Source of the DNA: Archangiaceae bacterium | GTDB lineage: Bacteria > Myxococcota > Myxococcia > Myxococcales > Myxococcaceae | Direction: 5' to 3' | Assembly: GCA_016714225.1 (NCBI GenBank) | Contig: JADJNS010000025.1 | Span: forward strand, 124,001-188,000 | DNA: 64,000 nucleotides | Shown here: positions 46,678 through 55,268 of the stretch, one piece after another | Numbering within the stretch: position 1 is the first letter of the stretch | How the letters are laid out: every line of letters starts with the position of its first letter | The notes under the pieces: model-generated | Told to the model about the DNA's origin: nothing | The model's input: only the letters and a program-made list of their open reading frames with translations | Databases searched by the model: none | Position numbers and translations under genes: made by a program

Positions 46678-46708
46678 GTTTTCTTAGAAAACGGGAGCCC
46701 CTTGGGGC
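46678..46708. promoter_or_regulatory. Two adjacent palindromes between divergent operons (possible operator)
   Basis: GTTTTC-TTA-GAAAAC (46678-46692) has perfect 6-bp arms and is unusually AT-rich for this genome. GCCCC-TT-GGGGC (46697-46708) follows four bases later. They lie 16 bases before the ligase start and 115 bases before the LOG operon start, so a regulator bound here could act on either or both. The first palindrome could be a dimeric-repressor site; the second could also form an RNA hairpin in the ligase leader. Confidence 0.4.
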
Positions 46709-46723
46709 ATAGGCCACAGGCGC

Positions 46724-47761
46724 ATGTTGCCCTTTGCTCCGCCGCTCGAGCCGATGCTCGCCAAGGCCGAAGACGCCATCCCCCAAGGAGACGGCTGGTG
46801 CTACGAGCCCAAGTGGGACGGCTTTCGCGCCGTGGTTTTCAAGAGTGGCAGCGAGGTGGTGCTCAGCAGCCGCAACGCGCTGCCGATGCAGCGGTACTTT
46901 CCCGAGGTGGTCGAGCGGCTGGGGCGCGAGCTGAAGGGCGACCTGGTGCTCGACGGCGAGCTGATCATCCCCGGGCCGAAGGGCCTCGACTTCGACGCGC
47001 TGCAGATGCGCATTCACCCCGCCGCCTCGCGGGTGCAGAAGCTCTCGCTCGAGATACCCGCCGGGTTCGTGGCCTTCGACCTGCTGGCGGTGGGCGAAGA
47101 AGACTGGCGCGCGCGGCCCTTTCGCGAGCGGCGCCAGCGGCTGCTCGAGCTGTGCCCGGTTCGCGACGACCTCTTTCCCACGCCGCAGACGCACGACCTC
47201 GCGGTGGCGCGGTCGTGGTTCGACGACTTCGAGGGCGCCGGGCTCGACGGGGTGATCGCCCGCCGCGACGAGCTGCCCTACCTGCCCGGCGAGCGGGTGA
47301 TGGTGAAGGTGAAGCACGGCCGCACCGCCGACTGCGTGGTGGGCGGGTACCGCGACGGTAAGACGCCCGGCACCGTGGGTGCGCTGCTGCTCGGCATGTA
47401 CGACGAGCACGGGGTGCTGCACCACGTCGGCCACACCTCGTCGTTCACCGCCAAGCAGAAGCGCGAGCTCAAAGAGCTGGTGAAGCCCTACGAGGGCGGA
47501 GAGAGCTTCGGCCAGGGCCGCACCCCCGGTGCGCCCAGCCGCTGGAGCGCCGGCAAAGACACCGCGTGGACCCCGCTTCGCCCCGAGCTGGTGGTCGAGG
47601 TGAAGTTCGACTACCTGCAGGGCGGGCGCTTTCGGCACGGCGCGACCTTCGTGCGCTGGCGCACCGACAAGCCGCCCCGAGACTGCGGGTACGATCAGCT
47701 CGCGCCGCCGCACCCGTTCTCGCTGGGCAAGATCATCGACCAGGTGAAGAGGGCGGAGTGA
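46724..47761 (+). CDS. ATP-dependent DNA ligase (LigC/LigD-ligase type)
   Basis: A 345-residue ATP-dependent DNA ligase, the size of LigC proteins. Adenylation lysine lies in the motif EPKWDGFRAV (about residues 28-37); later motifs are DGELIIP, LEIPAGFVAFDLL, GLDGVIARR and VKVKHGRTADCV. The OB domain ends with ELVVEVKFDYLQ and FVRWRTDKPPRDC. It lacks the polymerase and nuclease domains of full LigD, and no Ku gene is seen. Relatives serve in base-excision or end-joining repair. The upstream 160 bases hold two palindromes and the divergent LOG operon start. Confidence 0.93.
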   Translation: MLPFAPPLEPMLAKAEDAIPQGDGWCYEPKWDGFRAVVFKSGSEVVLSSRNALPMQRYFPEVVERLGRELKGDLVLDGELIIPGPKGLDFDALQMRIHPAASRVQKLSLEIPAGFVAFDLLAVGEEDWRARPFRERRQRLLELCPVRDDLFPTPQTHDLAVARSWFDDFEGAGLDGVIARRDELPYLPGERVMVKVKHGRTADCVVGGYRDGKTPGTVGALLLGMYDEHGVLHHVGHTSSFTAKQKRELKELVKPYEGGESFGQGRTPGAPSRWSAGKDTAWTPLRPELVVEVKFDYLQGGRFRHGATFVRWRTDKPPRDCGYDQLAPPHPFSLGKIIDQVKRAE

Positions 47762-47799
47762 TGGCGGGACTCACCCCGTACCGAGCGACACGTCGACGG

Positions 47800-47886
47800 C
47801 CGGGCACGGGCACAGGCACGCCTCACCGACTGACGACCACGTCCCCCGTCGGGCGTTCACGAGCTGCGTGCCCGCGCCCGTGCCCG
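47800..47886 (-). repeat. 67-bp dispersed intergenic element, copy 2, within a hexamer-armed hairpin
   Basis: Bases 47800-47866 are the reverse complement of 12004-12070 with five mismatches. Here the element is completed by a right arm (47867-47886, GTGCCC/GCGCCC hexamers) that pairs with 47801-47820 at 18 of 20 positions, leaving a 46-base loop. Copy 1 lacks the second arm. It occupies the gap between the ligase stop and the NFACT start, read in the same direction, so it would be in the transcript leader of the NFACT gene. Confidence 0.8.
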
Positions 47887-47984
47887 AAGCGCTGTCGGTC
47901 TCAGCGCAGAGCGCGCAGCGCACCGGCCCTCTCGGGATCTTCAGCGCATGCGCCACCAGGCCGCGCGCCCCATCGCGCCGAGCC

Positions 47985-49244
47985 ATGCTGCTGAAGCCGG
48001 GCGAGCTGGTGGCGGTGGCGCGTGAGCTCGACGAGGGCCTGCACGGCGCCATCGTGCAGAAGGTCTACCACCCGTTTCCCGAGGAGCTGTGGTTCGAGCT
48101 GCGCCAGCCCGGCGTCTCGACGCTGCTGTGCGCGAGCGCGCGGCCCGGCTTCGAGCGGCTGGCGGTCGCCGACGCGCGGCCAGAGTCGCCACCCCAGGCG
48201 TCGGGGCTGCAGCAGCGGCTGCGCAAGCTGCTGGGGGGCAAGCGCCTCGAGGCCTTCACCGTGCAGGGGCAGACGGTGACGCTCGCCTTCGCGACCGCGC
48301 AGCTGAGCCTCGACCTCGCCGCCCACGCCGTGAAGCTGCTGCCGGCGCAGCCGGTCGCCGAGCGCCCGCCCGCGTTGGGCGGCGCGCCGCTCACCCTCGC
48401 CCGCGAGCTGGGCGCCCGCGTCGGCACCGACGACGTCGCGAAGAAGCGCCTCGACCAGCACCTCAAGAAGTTGAAGCGCACCCGCGAGAAGATCGCCGTT
48501 GAGGCCTCGCGCGGCCCGCTGGCCGACCAGCAGCAGCGCGACGGAGAGCTGCTCGCGCAGAACCTGCACTCGGTCACCCGCGGCGCGAAGTCGGTGACCC
48601 TCACCGAGTACGGCGCCGAAGGCGCGGCCGAGCGCACCGTCGAGCTCGACCCCAAGCGCTCACCCAAGCAGCAGGTCGAGTGGCTGTTTCACCAGGCCAA
48701 GCGCCTGCGCCGCGGGGTCGAGATCGCCCGCGAGCGCCTGGCCAAGATCGACGCAGAGATCGCCGCCGCCGCGCTGCCCGACGGCGCGACCGCTCCGCTG
48801 CGGCCGCGCAGCGCCCAGTCAGAGCAGGGCCCTTCGCTGCCGTACCGCGAGTACCTCACCGCGAAGAACCAGCGCATCTGGGTGGGGCGGGGCGCGAAGC
48901 ACAACGACGCGCTCACCTTCAAGGTCGCCCGCCCGCATCACCTCTGGTTGCACGCGCGCGGGGTGCCGGGCGCGCACGTGGTGGTGCCGCTCGAGAAGGC
49001 GCAGACCATCGATCAAGAGACGCTGCTCGACGCGGCGCACCTCGCGTTTCACCACAGCGATGCGCGGGGCGAGCGCCAGGGCGAGGTCAGCTACACGCAC
49101 GTGCGCTACCTCAAGAAGGGCGGGGCGCCGGGCGCGGTCACGTACACCCGCGAGTCGACCTTCTGGCTGCGCGTCGAGGCCGAGCGGCTCGAGCGCCTTC
49201 TCGCCTCAGCCCGCGTAAGACCAGAAACGCCACGATCTAGATGA
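47985..49244 (+). CDS. NFACT-family (Rqc2/FbpA-like) RNA-binding protein
   Basis: A 419-residue protein, shorter than the usual 550-600 of RqcH. The NFACT-N part begins MLLKPGELVAVARELDEGLHGAIVQKVYHP; a central coiled coil spans about residues 150-280; the NFACT-R domain near 290-400 has the diagnostic IWVGRGAKHNDALTFKVARPHHLWLHARGVPGAHVV. Full RqcH proteins recruit tRNA-Ala to stalled 50S subunits; this short form may lack part of that activity. ATG at 47985 is preferred since upstream residues overlap the 67-bp repeat and are low complexity. Cotranscription with the ligase is possible. Confidence 0.85.
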   Translation: MLLKPGELVAVARELDEGLHGAIVQKVYHPFPEELWFELRQPGVSTLLCASARPGFERLAVADARPESPPQASGLQQRLRKLLGGKRLEAFTVQGQTVTLAFATAQLSLDLAAHAVKLLPAQPVAERPPALGGAPLTLARELGARVGTDDVAKKRLDQHLKKLKRTREKIAVEASRGPLADQQQRDGELLAQNLHSVTRGAKSVTLTEYGAEGAAERTVELDPKRSPKQQVEWLFHQAKRLRRGVEIARERLAKIDAEIAAAALPDGATAPLRPRSAQSEQGPSLPYREYLTAKNQRIWVGRGAKHNDALTFKVARPHHLWLHARGVPGAHVVVPLEKAQTIDQETLLDAAHLAFHHSDARGERQGEVSYTHVRYLKKGGAPGAVTYTRESTFWLRVEAERLERLLASARVRPETPRSR

Positions 49245-49356
49245 GTGGGGCAGCCCTGCATGTCGCGGCGCGGCGTTGATCCCCCGCACAGCTCTGTGTT
49301 ACAGCCCGCGCCCCTTTCGCAGTTCAACGGGTGGGTGACGGTTTGCTGGCAACTTC

Positions 49357-49427
49357 GGTCTTCTCAAGTGCCTCGGCGCTAACGGCTTCGCCTGATGGCG
49401 CCGCGCTACCGCTTCACGAGAAAGACC
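49357..49427 (+). promoter_or_regulatory. Candidate structured leader RNA upstream of the barrel/metalloprotease operon
   Basis: Nested complementarity over 71 bases: GGTCTT (49357-49362) with AAGACC (49422-49427), CTC (49363-49365) with GAG (49418-49420), GTG (49368-49370) with CAC (49415-49417), CGGCGC (49374-49379) with GCGCCG (49398-49403), and an inner GGC-UUC-GCC hairpin (49384-49392). No T-run follows, so it is not a plain terminator. It lies about 105 bases before the GTG start at 49532. The rest of the 287-base gap (49245-49531) shows no gene; GGAGG at 49521 is the ribosome-binding site. Confidence 0.4.
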
Positions 49428-49531
49428 AAGCGTCGATGCTGACTCACGAAACCGATGTCGCACATCTGGCCTGGCGATTGCTGGTCGGCCCCGACGCACT
49501 CACCTGCGCCGTGGGCAATCGGAGGTAACAA

Positions 49532-50740
49532 GTGAAACACCTGCTCGCTACTGCTTGTGTCCTTCTCGCCCCGGTTGTGGCGCGGGCGGAGCACGGCACT
49601 CAACTCGCCCACTGGGCGGGTTCTTCCCCCGGGCAGCAGGCCGACCCGGTGGCGCCTCCGCCCACCCAGGCCGCGCCGGCCCCGACCGCGCCGCAAGACG
49701 TGGCCGGCAACCTCGAGAAGAAGGCCGCCACCAAGGGTCCCGCGACGGTGACGGTGGTGACCACGCCCGACATGCTCGTCGGCCTCTCGGGTCTGTCGGT
49801 GAACGCCAGCCTCGACCACTACCTGGGCGCGGGCACCTTCATCAACTCGAACCTCTACGCCAGCTTCGCCGGCGCGATCGACCTCTCGGGCCGCTACCTG
49901 TTCAAGCTCGGCCGGGTAAAGCTGGGCGCCTCGGCGCGCGGCTACGTCAGCTACGAGTACACGCTGCCTGACGCCTCGACCGGCCGCCGCTGGAGCTGGA
50001 GAGATCTCTCCTTCGGCCTGTCGGCTCCCGCCGTCTACAAAGACGCGCTGACCGGCATCAGCTTCACCCCCAGCCTCTCGTTCACCGTGCCCATCACCCC
50101 CGAGAGCTGGCAGGCCACCACCATCACCGTGCTGTCGGCGGGCTTCAACTTCACCCGCAGCCTGGGTCGGTTCAACCTCGCCCTCTCGGTGGGCGGCTCG
50201 CGCGGCTTCCACGTGCACCCCGAGAGCGCGATTCGCAACCCGTCGAGCAACACCGCGGTCACCAACGGCGCGAGCCCCTCGGTCGACAACTTCTCCGACG
50301 GCTACATGCGTGCCGCCTGCCGCGGCGGTGAGTCGACGTGCGCCATCGCCGGCAACAACACCGCGTGGGGCCTCTCTGGCGCGGTCTCGGTCGACTTCCG
50401 CGCCACCGACGCGCTGTCGTTCTCGGGCAGCTACGCGCTGCGCACCGCGTGGCGCTACGCCAACGCCGGCAACGGCCCCGACCAGTACACGCCGCAGGGC
50501 ACCACCAGCAACGGCGACAGCGTGGCCACCTGGGGCTTCATGCAGGCCGGCGACCTGGTCATCACCTCGCTCTCGGCGAACTACCAGATCACCGACCACT
50601 GGGGCGCTTCGCTCTTCGTCTACACCGCGATGCCCCCGCGCAACTCGCAGGGCACCAGCTTCCGCTTCCCGTTCTGGGCCTTCGACGGCGCCGCCAACAA
50701 CTACTCGTCGCTCGGGCTCTCGCTGTCCGCCAGCTTCTAG
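49532..50740 (+). CDS. Outer-membrane beta-barrel protein (transporter-like)
   Basis: A 402-residue exported protein: signal peptide MKHLLATACVLLAPVVARA, then a Pro/Ala linker. The main part consists of amphipathic strands (NASLDHYLGAGTFINSNLYASF, KLGRVKLGASARGYVSYEY) and ends SSLGLSLSASF with the terminal Phe expected for BAM-assembled barrels. GTG start has a strong GGAGG six bases upstream. It is followed 47 bases later by two large metalloprotease lipoproteins on the same strand and may export, anchor or be processed by them (inference). No specific porin family recognised. Confidence 0.75.
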   Translation: MKHLLATACVLLAPVVARAEHGTQLAHWAGSSPGQQADPVAPPPTQAAPAPTAPQDVAGNLEKKAATKGPATVTVVTTPDMLVGLSGLSVNASLDHYLGAGTFINSNLYASFAGAIDLSGRYLFKLGRVKLGASARGYVSYEYTLPDASTGRRWSWRDLSFGLSAPAVYKDALTGISFTPSLSFTVPITPESWQATTITVLSAGFNFTRSLGRFNLALSVGGSRGFHVHPESAIRNPSSNTAVTNGASPSVDNFSDGYMRAACRGGESTCAIAGNNTAWGLSGAVSVDFRATDALSFSGSYALRTAWRYANAGNGPDQYTPQGTTSNGDSVATWGFMQAGDLVITSLSANYQITDHWGASLFVYTAMPPRNSQGTSFRFPFWAFDGAANNYSSLGLSLSASF

Positions 50741-50787
50741 AAAGCACGCACATGAACTTCGCTTCGATTCGCAAAGGAGATGTCGAC

Positions 50788-53700
50788 ATGAAGGTCGCCA
50801 AGTTTTCCCCGTGGCTCTCGGCCGCGGCGGCCCTGCTCATCACCGCAGGCTGCTCGCAGACCAAGGGCGACGTGGTTCGCGTGCAGCCCAACGTCACGCG
50901 CAAGTCCGACCTGATCGGCACTCCCGAGAACCCCAAGATCTGGTACTTCCGCAACACCGTCACCTGGACCCCGGCGAACACCGGCTTCACGTTCGAAGGC
51001 GAGACCGGCGCGATGGAAAAGCTGGTCTTCGAGATTCAAGAGGGCAGCCTGGTCGGCTACCGCGCCTACCCGCTGGTGCTCGGCGCCGACCCGAACATCG
51101 ACCCCACGAGCAAGGTCTCGGGCACCACCGCCAAATACTGCGACAAGAACGGCAAGTGCGTCGGCGGCCAGACCTTCTACGGCGCGCCGATCGTCTCGTT
51201 CCCCATTCAGAGCCACTTCGACATTCAGCGCGGCTACAACCCGGCCACCGGCGAGCCGACCAACGTCATCTCCGAGAACGCCTCCGACCGCGTGTGGAAC
51301 GAGCGGGAGTGCATGCGGGTCAACTGGTCGGTGAACAACCTGAACAAGTTCGCCGGGCTCCAGTACGGCATGGTGTCGAACCCGCTCGGCAACTCGTCGC
51401 AGGCCTCGTGGATTCAGCCTAACGAGAAGGTCGACGACCCGCAAGACCTGCCGGTCTTCGAGGCCGACGAGAGCGGCGCGCTCAAGTACTTCGACTTCAC
51501 CGGCCGCTACATGGCCAACCCCTCGCTCTTCTACTTCGAGGGCTACGGCTACTTCCCCGCTTGCTGGCTGTCGCGCGTCTACGACTGCACCTCGAGCGAG
51601 ATTCACATGCGCATCTCGTTCTCGCGCGTCGACAAGCAGAACAGCCGCCAGTACGAGGCGCTGGTCTACCCGACCGACTTGATGACCAAGTTCGCCTACT
51701 ACGGCGTCGACCGTCTCAACTGGGACAAGAAGTACGGCCTCACCGAGTCGGCCATCGTCCACCTCGCCGGCCGCTTCCGCATCTGGGAAGAGTCGTACCA
51801 GAAAGACGCCAACGGTGAGCCGCTGCTCGACAAGCCGCTGGCGATGAAAGACCGCAAGGCCAAGCCGATCGTCTACTACCTCACCCCGGCGTACCGCATG
51901 GGCGGCCAGGAGAACTACGACCTGTACCGCACCCCGGCGCAGAAGCTCGAGACCAGCTGGGACAAGGCGTTTCGCCGCGCCGCCGCCGCCGCGCAGGAGA
52001 CCGCGGCCGACACCTACCAGCAGATGCTGTTCATCTGCGACAACCCGGTGCCCGACTACTCGGACTCGAAGTTCAACTTGAGCGCCGACGTGGCCGCTGC
52101 CCGCCAGAAGGCCTGCGGCAAGCCCGGCTTCAACCCCAAGTTCGGCGACCTGCGCTACGCGTTCATGAACACCGTCGCCGAGCCGGTGCCCAACGGGCTG
52201 CTCGGCTACGGCCCGAACTCGACCGACCCCGAGACCGGCGAGATCGTCTCGGCCAACGCGAACACCTACACCTGGGGCATCGAGTACGACGCCCAGTACA
52301 TGCTCGACCTGCTCGACCTGATCAACGGCGACACCGACGTGACCTCGTACATCAAGGGCGACACGGTTCGTAAGTACATCCTCGACAACCCCATCTACTC
52401 GGTCAACCGCCTGCCGAACGGCAACTCGTCGCAGAGCCCGCTGCTCGCGGCCGACCCCAACGTCACCCGCACCAACGCCGAGACCAAGGGCGCGTTCGAG
52501 CGCCCCAGCGAGCGCAGCCTCGCGCTCATCTCGCAGCTGTCGGCCAGCGGCGGTCTGCCCAAGCTGTCGGGTGACCCGCTGCGCGCCGCGGCCGATCGCC
52601 TCGCCGAGCACCCCGAGCTCGAGTCGGCGGTGCTCGACAACCCCGACTTCGCCGCCGACATCGAGAGCCTGCTGCCCGAGGCGCTCGCCAACCAGGCCGC
52701 CAACGACCCTGCCTTCAAGCGCAAGATGGCGCGCAACATTCTCACCAACGCCCGCTCGCTCTCGCAGATGGAGCGCGCGCGCCTCGAGGCGCTGACCAGC
52801 AAAGACTGCCACTACATGGCCGAGTTCAACGACCGCACCATGGTCTCGCTCGCCTTCCAGGAGCGGCAGAAGCGCGAGACCCGCAAGGCCGAGCTGATCG
52901 CCGCGGGCGCCTCGCCCGAGGCGGCGCTCGCGCAGGCCAACGAAGAGGTCAAGGCGCGCATCAAGCAGAACATCTGGGAGGCCACCTCGGAGCACGAGAT
53001 CGGCCACACCTTCAACCTGGTGCACAACTTCCAGGGCAGCTTCGACTCCATCAACTACATGGACGGCTACTGGGACATTCGCAAGCCGACCCTGACCGTG
53101 GTGGGGGCCGACAACACCAACCAGGTTCCCCGTACCCCGAAAGACCTGCGCGCCGCCGCTGACGGCACCCAGCTGCAGCAGGTTCAGGGCATCTACGACT
53201 ACGAGTACAGCTCGATCATGGACTACGCCGGCACCCGCACCGGCGACTGGAAGGGCGTGGGCAAGTACGACGAGGCGGCGATCATGTTCGCCTACTCGGG
53301 CGACTCGCACCCCGGCTACGTCGAGGCCTTCGACAAGGCCCGCGCCGGCCCCCAGAGCTTCAAGGGCTCGGACGGCGCGATGGTGACGGTCACCGGCGCC
53401 AACTACGACCTGCCGCTGGTCAACGCGCAGCACACCAACGTCAACCAGCGCAACTACACCGAGCAGTTCCACTACTCGATGGTGCCGCTGCACTTCGGTG
53501 AGGGCTCGACCATCGACGAGGTCATCACCGACGGCATTCAGAAGCTGGGCAAGCGCCACCTGGTGAAGTGGACCGAGGCCGAGGCGGCCCGTCAGCGCCT
53601 GCGCGACCTGATCGCGAGCAAGAACGGCACGCCGCTGACCGAGGCCGAGGTCGCCGGCACCAACCCGATTCTCGAAGTGCCGTACATGAACTGCTCGGAC

Positions 53701-55233
53701 TCGCACAAGAACAAGGTGCTCTCGTGCAACTGGTTCGACCGCGGCCCCGACTACTTCGAGATCACCCGCACCAAGCTCGAGAACTACTGGAACTACTACA
53801 TCGTCACGCACTTCCGCCGCGGCCGTGCCTCGTTCTCGAACGGCGCCGCGTTCAACAACGCGTACAGCCTGTTCGTCGACGTCGCCGACTTCTACAAGCA
53901 GTGGGTGCTGTTCTTCTACGGCAAGCAGGCGTCGAACCAGCAGGTGCTGGCGAACTACAAGTTCGACCCCCAGTTCCAGGACTACTGGACCATGGCGGTG
54001 CTCGACGGCATCAACCAGCACATGAACGTGATGAACGTGCCGCCCGCCGGCTTCTTCATGTTCCGCAACTTCACCACCTCGATTCCCGACGGCAACGGCA
54101 ACCCCATCGCCTGCACCGGCGACGACAAGTGCCCGTTCGGCGTGTGCACCAACAACCAGTGCCGCGTCGGCCCCCGGTGGGACCTGGTCTCTGAAGGCGA
54201 CGACTTCGACGCGCTCAACGCCGACGGCAAGCAGGTGCTGAAAGACTACTACTCGAGCACCCGCTTCTCGCCCGCTGCTGCTGGCTTCGGCGAGCTGCCG
54301 CGCGGGCTGGGCCGCCGCATGTACAGCCGCTACGACTTCAAGAGCGGCTACGGCTTCTTCGGCCGCATGCTCGAGGCCGGTCACTACTCTGACCAGGCCG
54401 GCGCGATGTTCGCCGCCGTCGACTCGTGGACCTCGCTCTACGACGTCGACTACCAGAGCGACTCGAACCGCTTCGCGATTCCCTACTACCTGGTGTTCCG
54501 CCAGGAGCTGACCAAGACCTTCGGCGCGCTGTGGTCGGCGAACGAAGACCTGGTGCGGCCGTTCGCGTTCCTCAAGCTCGACGACGCGGGCAACGTCATT
54601 CCCGAGTCGGTGGGCATGGTGCAGCGCCGCTTCGTCGCCGGTGAGAACTACGTCAACGGGTTCAACTACCCGTACGACGCCAAAGACCGGGTGGTGCAGT
54701 GCAACACCACCGTCACCAAAGACTGCTTCAAGACTGGCGCGATCAACGACCAGAAGGCCGCGCCCATCAACATCTCGGTCACGTGGACGTCGCGCATCTA
54801 CTCGCTGTGGCTCGGCGAGGCGGCGTTCAAGGTGAACTACGACCTCGACTACGCGAAGGCCAACCAGATCTACAAGCTGGGCGGCAAAGAGCAGATCTCG
54901 CTCGCTCCGGGCAACCACCAGGTCGAGGTGCAAGACATTCTCACCGGCTCGCGCTACGCGGCCACCGAGAAAGATGGCGAGACCTACCCGTACTCGACGC
55001 CCGCGCTGCGCGTGATTCGCGAGACCGCCGACTACCTGTCGATGGTCAATGACCCCGCCCAGTGCCCGCTGCCCGGCACCCTGCGCATCTTCGCCTGCAT
55101 GTCGGCGGCCGACCGCAACAACCCGGTGCAGATCGAGATTCAGCGCAAGAACTGGATCGAGAACTACAAGTCCAACCTGCGCGACCTCGATCTGATGCGC
55201 GGCTTCTACGGCGTCTTCGGGACGGCCTTCTGA
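50788..55233 (+). CDS. Giant metzincin-like zinc metalloprotease lipoprotein (copy 1, Asn variant)
   Basis: A 1,481-residue lipoprotein: signal WLSAAAALLITAGC; AAGGAG lies eight bases before the ATG at 50788, which decides against the ATG at 50752. The zinc motif HEIGHTFNLVHNF (His about residue 736) has HExxH and a third His but Asn where metzincins have Gly. A Met-turn SSIMDY follows near residue 811. A Cys-rich CTGDDKCPFGVCTNNQC stretch lies near 1110. The copy at 55269 is similar along its entire length, with matching N-terminal KSDL segment and C-terminal DLMRGFYGVFG. Such large proteases may digest prey or self proteins at the cell surface. Substrate unknown. Confidence 0.88.
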   Translation: MKVAKFSPWLSAAAALLITAGCSQTKGDVVRVQPNVTRKSDLIGTPENPKIWYFRNTVTWTPANTGFTFEGETGAMEKLVFEIQEGSLVGYRAYPLVLGADPNIDPTSKVSGTTAKYCDKNGKCVGGQTFYGAPIVSFPIQSHFDIQRGYNPATGEPTNVISENASDRVWNERECMRVNWSVNNLNKFAGLQYGMVSNPLGNSSQASWIQPNEKVDDPQDLPVFEADESGALKYFDFTGRYMANPSLFYFEGYGYFPACWLSRVYDCTSSEIHMRISFSRVDKQNSRQYEALVYPTDLMTKFAYYGVDRLNWDKKYGLTESAIVHLAGRFRIWEESYQKDANGEPLLDKPLAMKDRKAKPIVYYLTPAYRMGGQENYDLYRTPAQKLETSWDKAFRRAAAAAQETAADTYQQMLFICDNPVPDYSDSKFNLSADVAAARQKACGKPGFNPKFGDLRYAFMNTVAEPVPNGLLGYGPNSTDPETGEIVSANANTYTWGIEYDAQYMLDLLDLINGDTDVTSYIKGDTVRKYILDNPIYSVNRLPNGNSSQSPLLAADPNVTRTNAETKGAFERPSERSLALISQLSASGGLPKLSGDPLRAAADRLAEHPELESAVLDNPDFAADIESLLPEALANQAANDPAFKRKMARNILTNARSLSQMERARLEALTSKDCHYMAEFNDRTMVSLAFQERQKRETRKAELIAAGASPEAALAQANEEVKARIKQNIWEATSEHEIGHTFNLVHNFQGSFDSINYMDGYWDIRKPTLTVVGADNTNQVPRTPKDLRAAADGTQLQQVQGIYDYEYSSIMDYAGTRTGDWKGVGKYDEAAIMFAYSGDSHPGYVEAFDKARAGPQSFKGSDGAMVTVTGANYDLPLVNAQHTNVNQRNYTEQFHYSMVPLHFGEGSTIDEVITDGIQKLGKRHLVKWTEAEAARQRLRDLIASKNGTPLTEAEVAGTNPILEVPYMNCSDSHKNKVLSCNWFDRGPDYFEITRTKLENYWNYYIVTHFRRGRASFSNGAAFNNAYSLFVDVADFYKQWVLFFYGKQASNQQVLANYKFDPQFQDYWTMAVLDGINQHMNVMNVPPAGFFMFRNFTTSIPDGNGNPIACTGDDKCPFGVCTNNQCRVGPRWDLVSEGDDFDALNADGKQVLKDYYSSTRFSPAAAGFGELPRGLGRRMYSRYDFKSGYGFFGRMLEAGHYSDQAGAMFAAVDSWTSLYDVDYQSDSNRFAIPYYLVFRQELTKTFGALWSANEDLVRPFAFLKLDDAGNVIPESVGMVQRRFVAGENYVNGFNYPYDAKDRVVQCNTTVTKDCFKTGAINDQKAAPINISVTWTSRIYSLWLGEAAFKVNYDLDYAKANQIYKLGGKEQISLAPGNHQVEVQDILTGSRYAATEKDGETYPYSTPALRVIRETADYLSMVNDPAQCPLPGTLRIFACMSAADRNNPVQIEIQRKNWIENYKSNLRDLDLMRGFYGVFGTAF

Positions 55234-55268
55234 CCATGACCGCCAACTTTTCGAATTCTGGAGACCTC

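Noticed and set aside
47771..48052. Small minus-strand frame sharing GEACLCPCP with a frame at 12010
   Set aside because: The shared peptide comes from the 67-bp intergenic repeat; neither frame is otherwise supported.
49331..49528. 65-codon frame directly before the barrel gene
   Set aside because: GTG start without ribosome-binding site, overlaps the predicted RNA structure and the GGAGG of the next gene; no similarity recognised.
49245..49531. Cyclic di-GMP (GEMM) riboswitch in the long leader
   Set aside because: The conserved GEMM core sequences are not present; only a generic nested stem is seen.
50737..54933. 1,398-codon minus-strand frame opposite the first metalloprotease
   Set aside because: Shadow of a lipoprotein gene with a clear start, zinc motif and paralogue; no support on the other strand.
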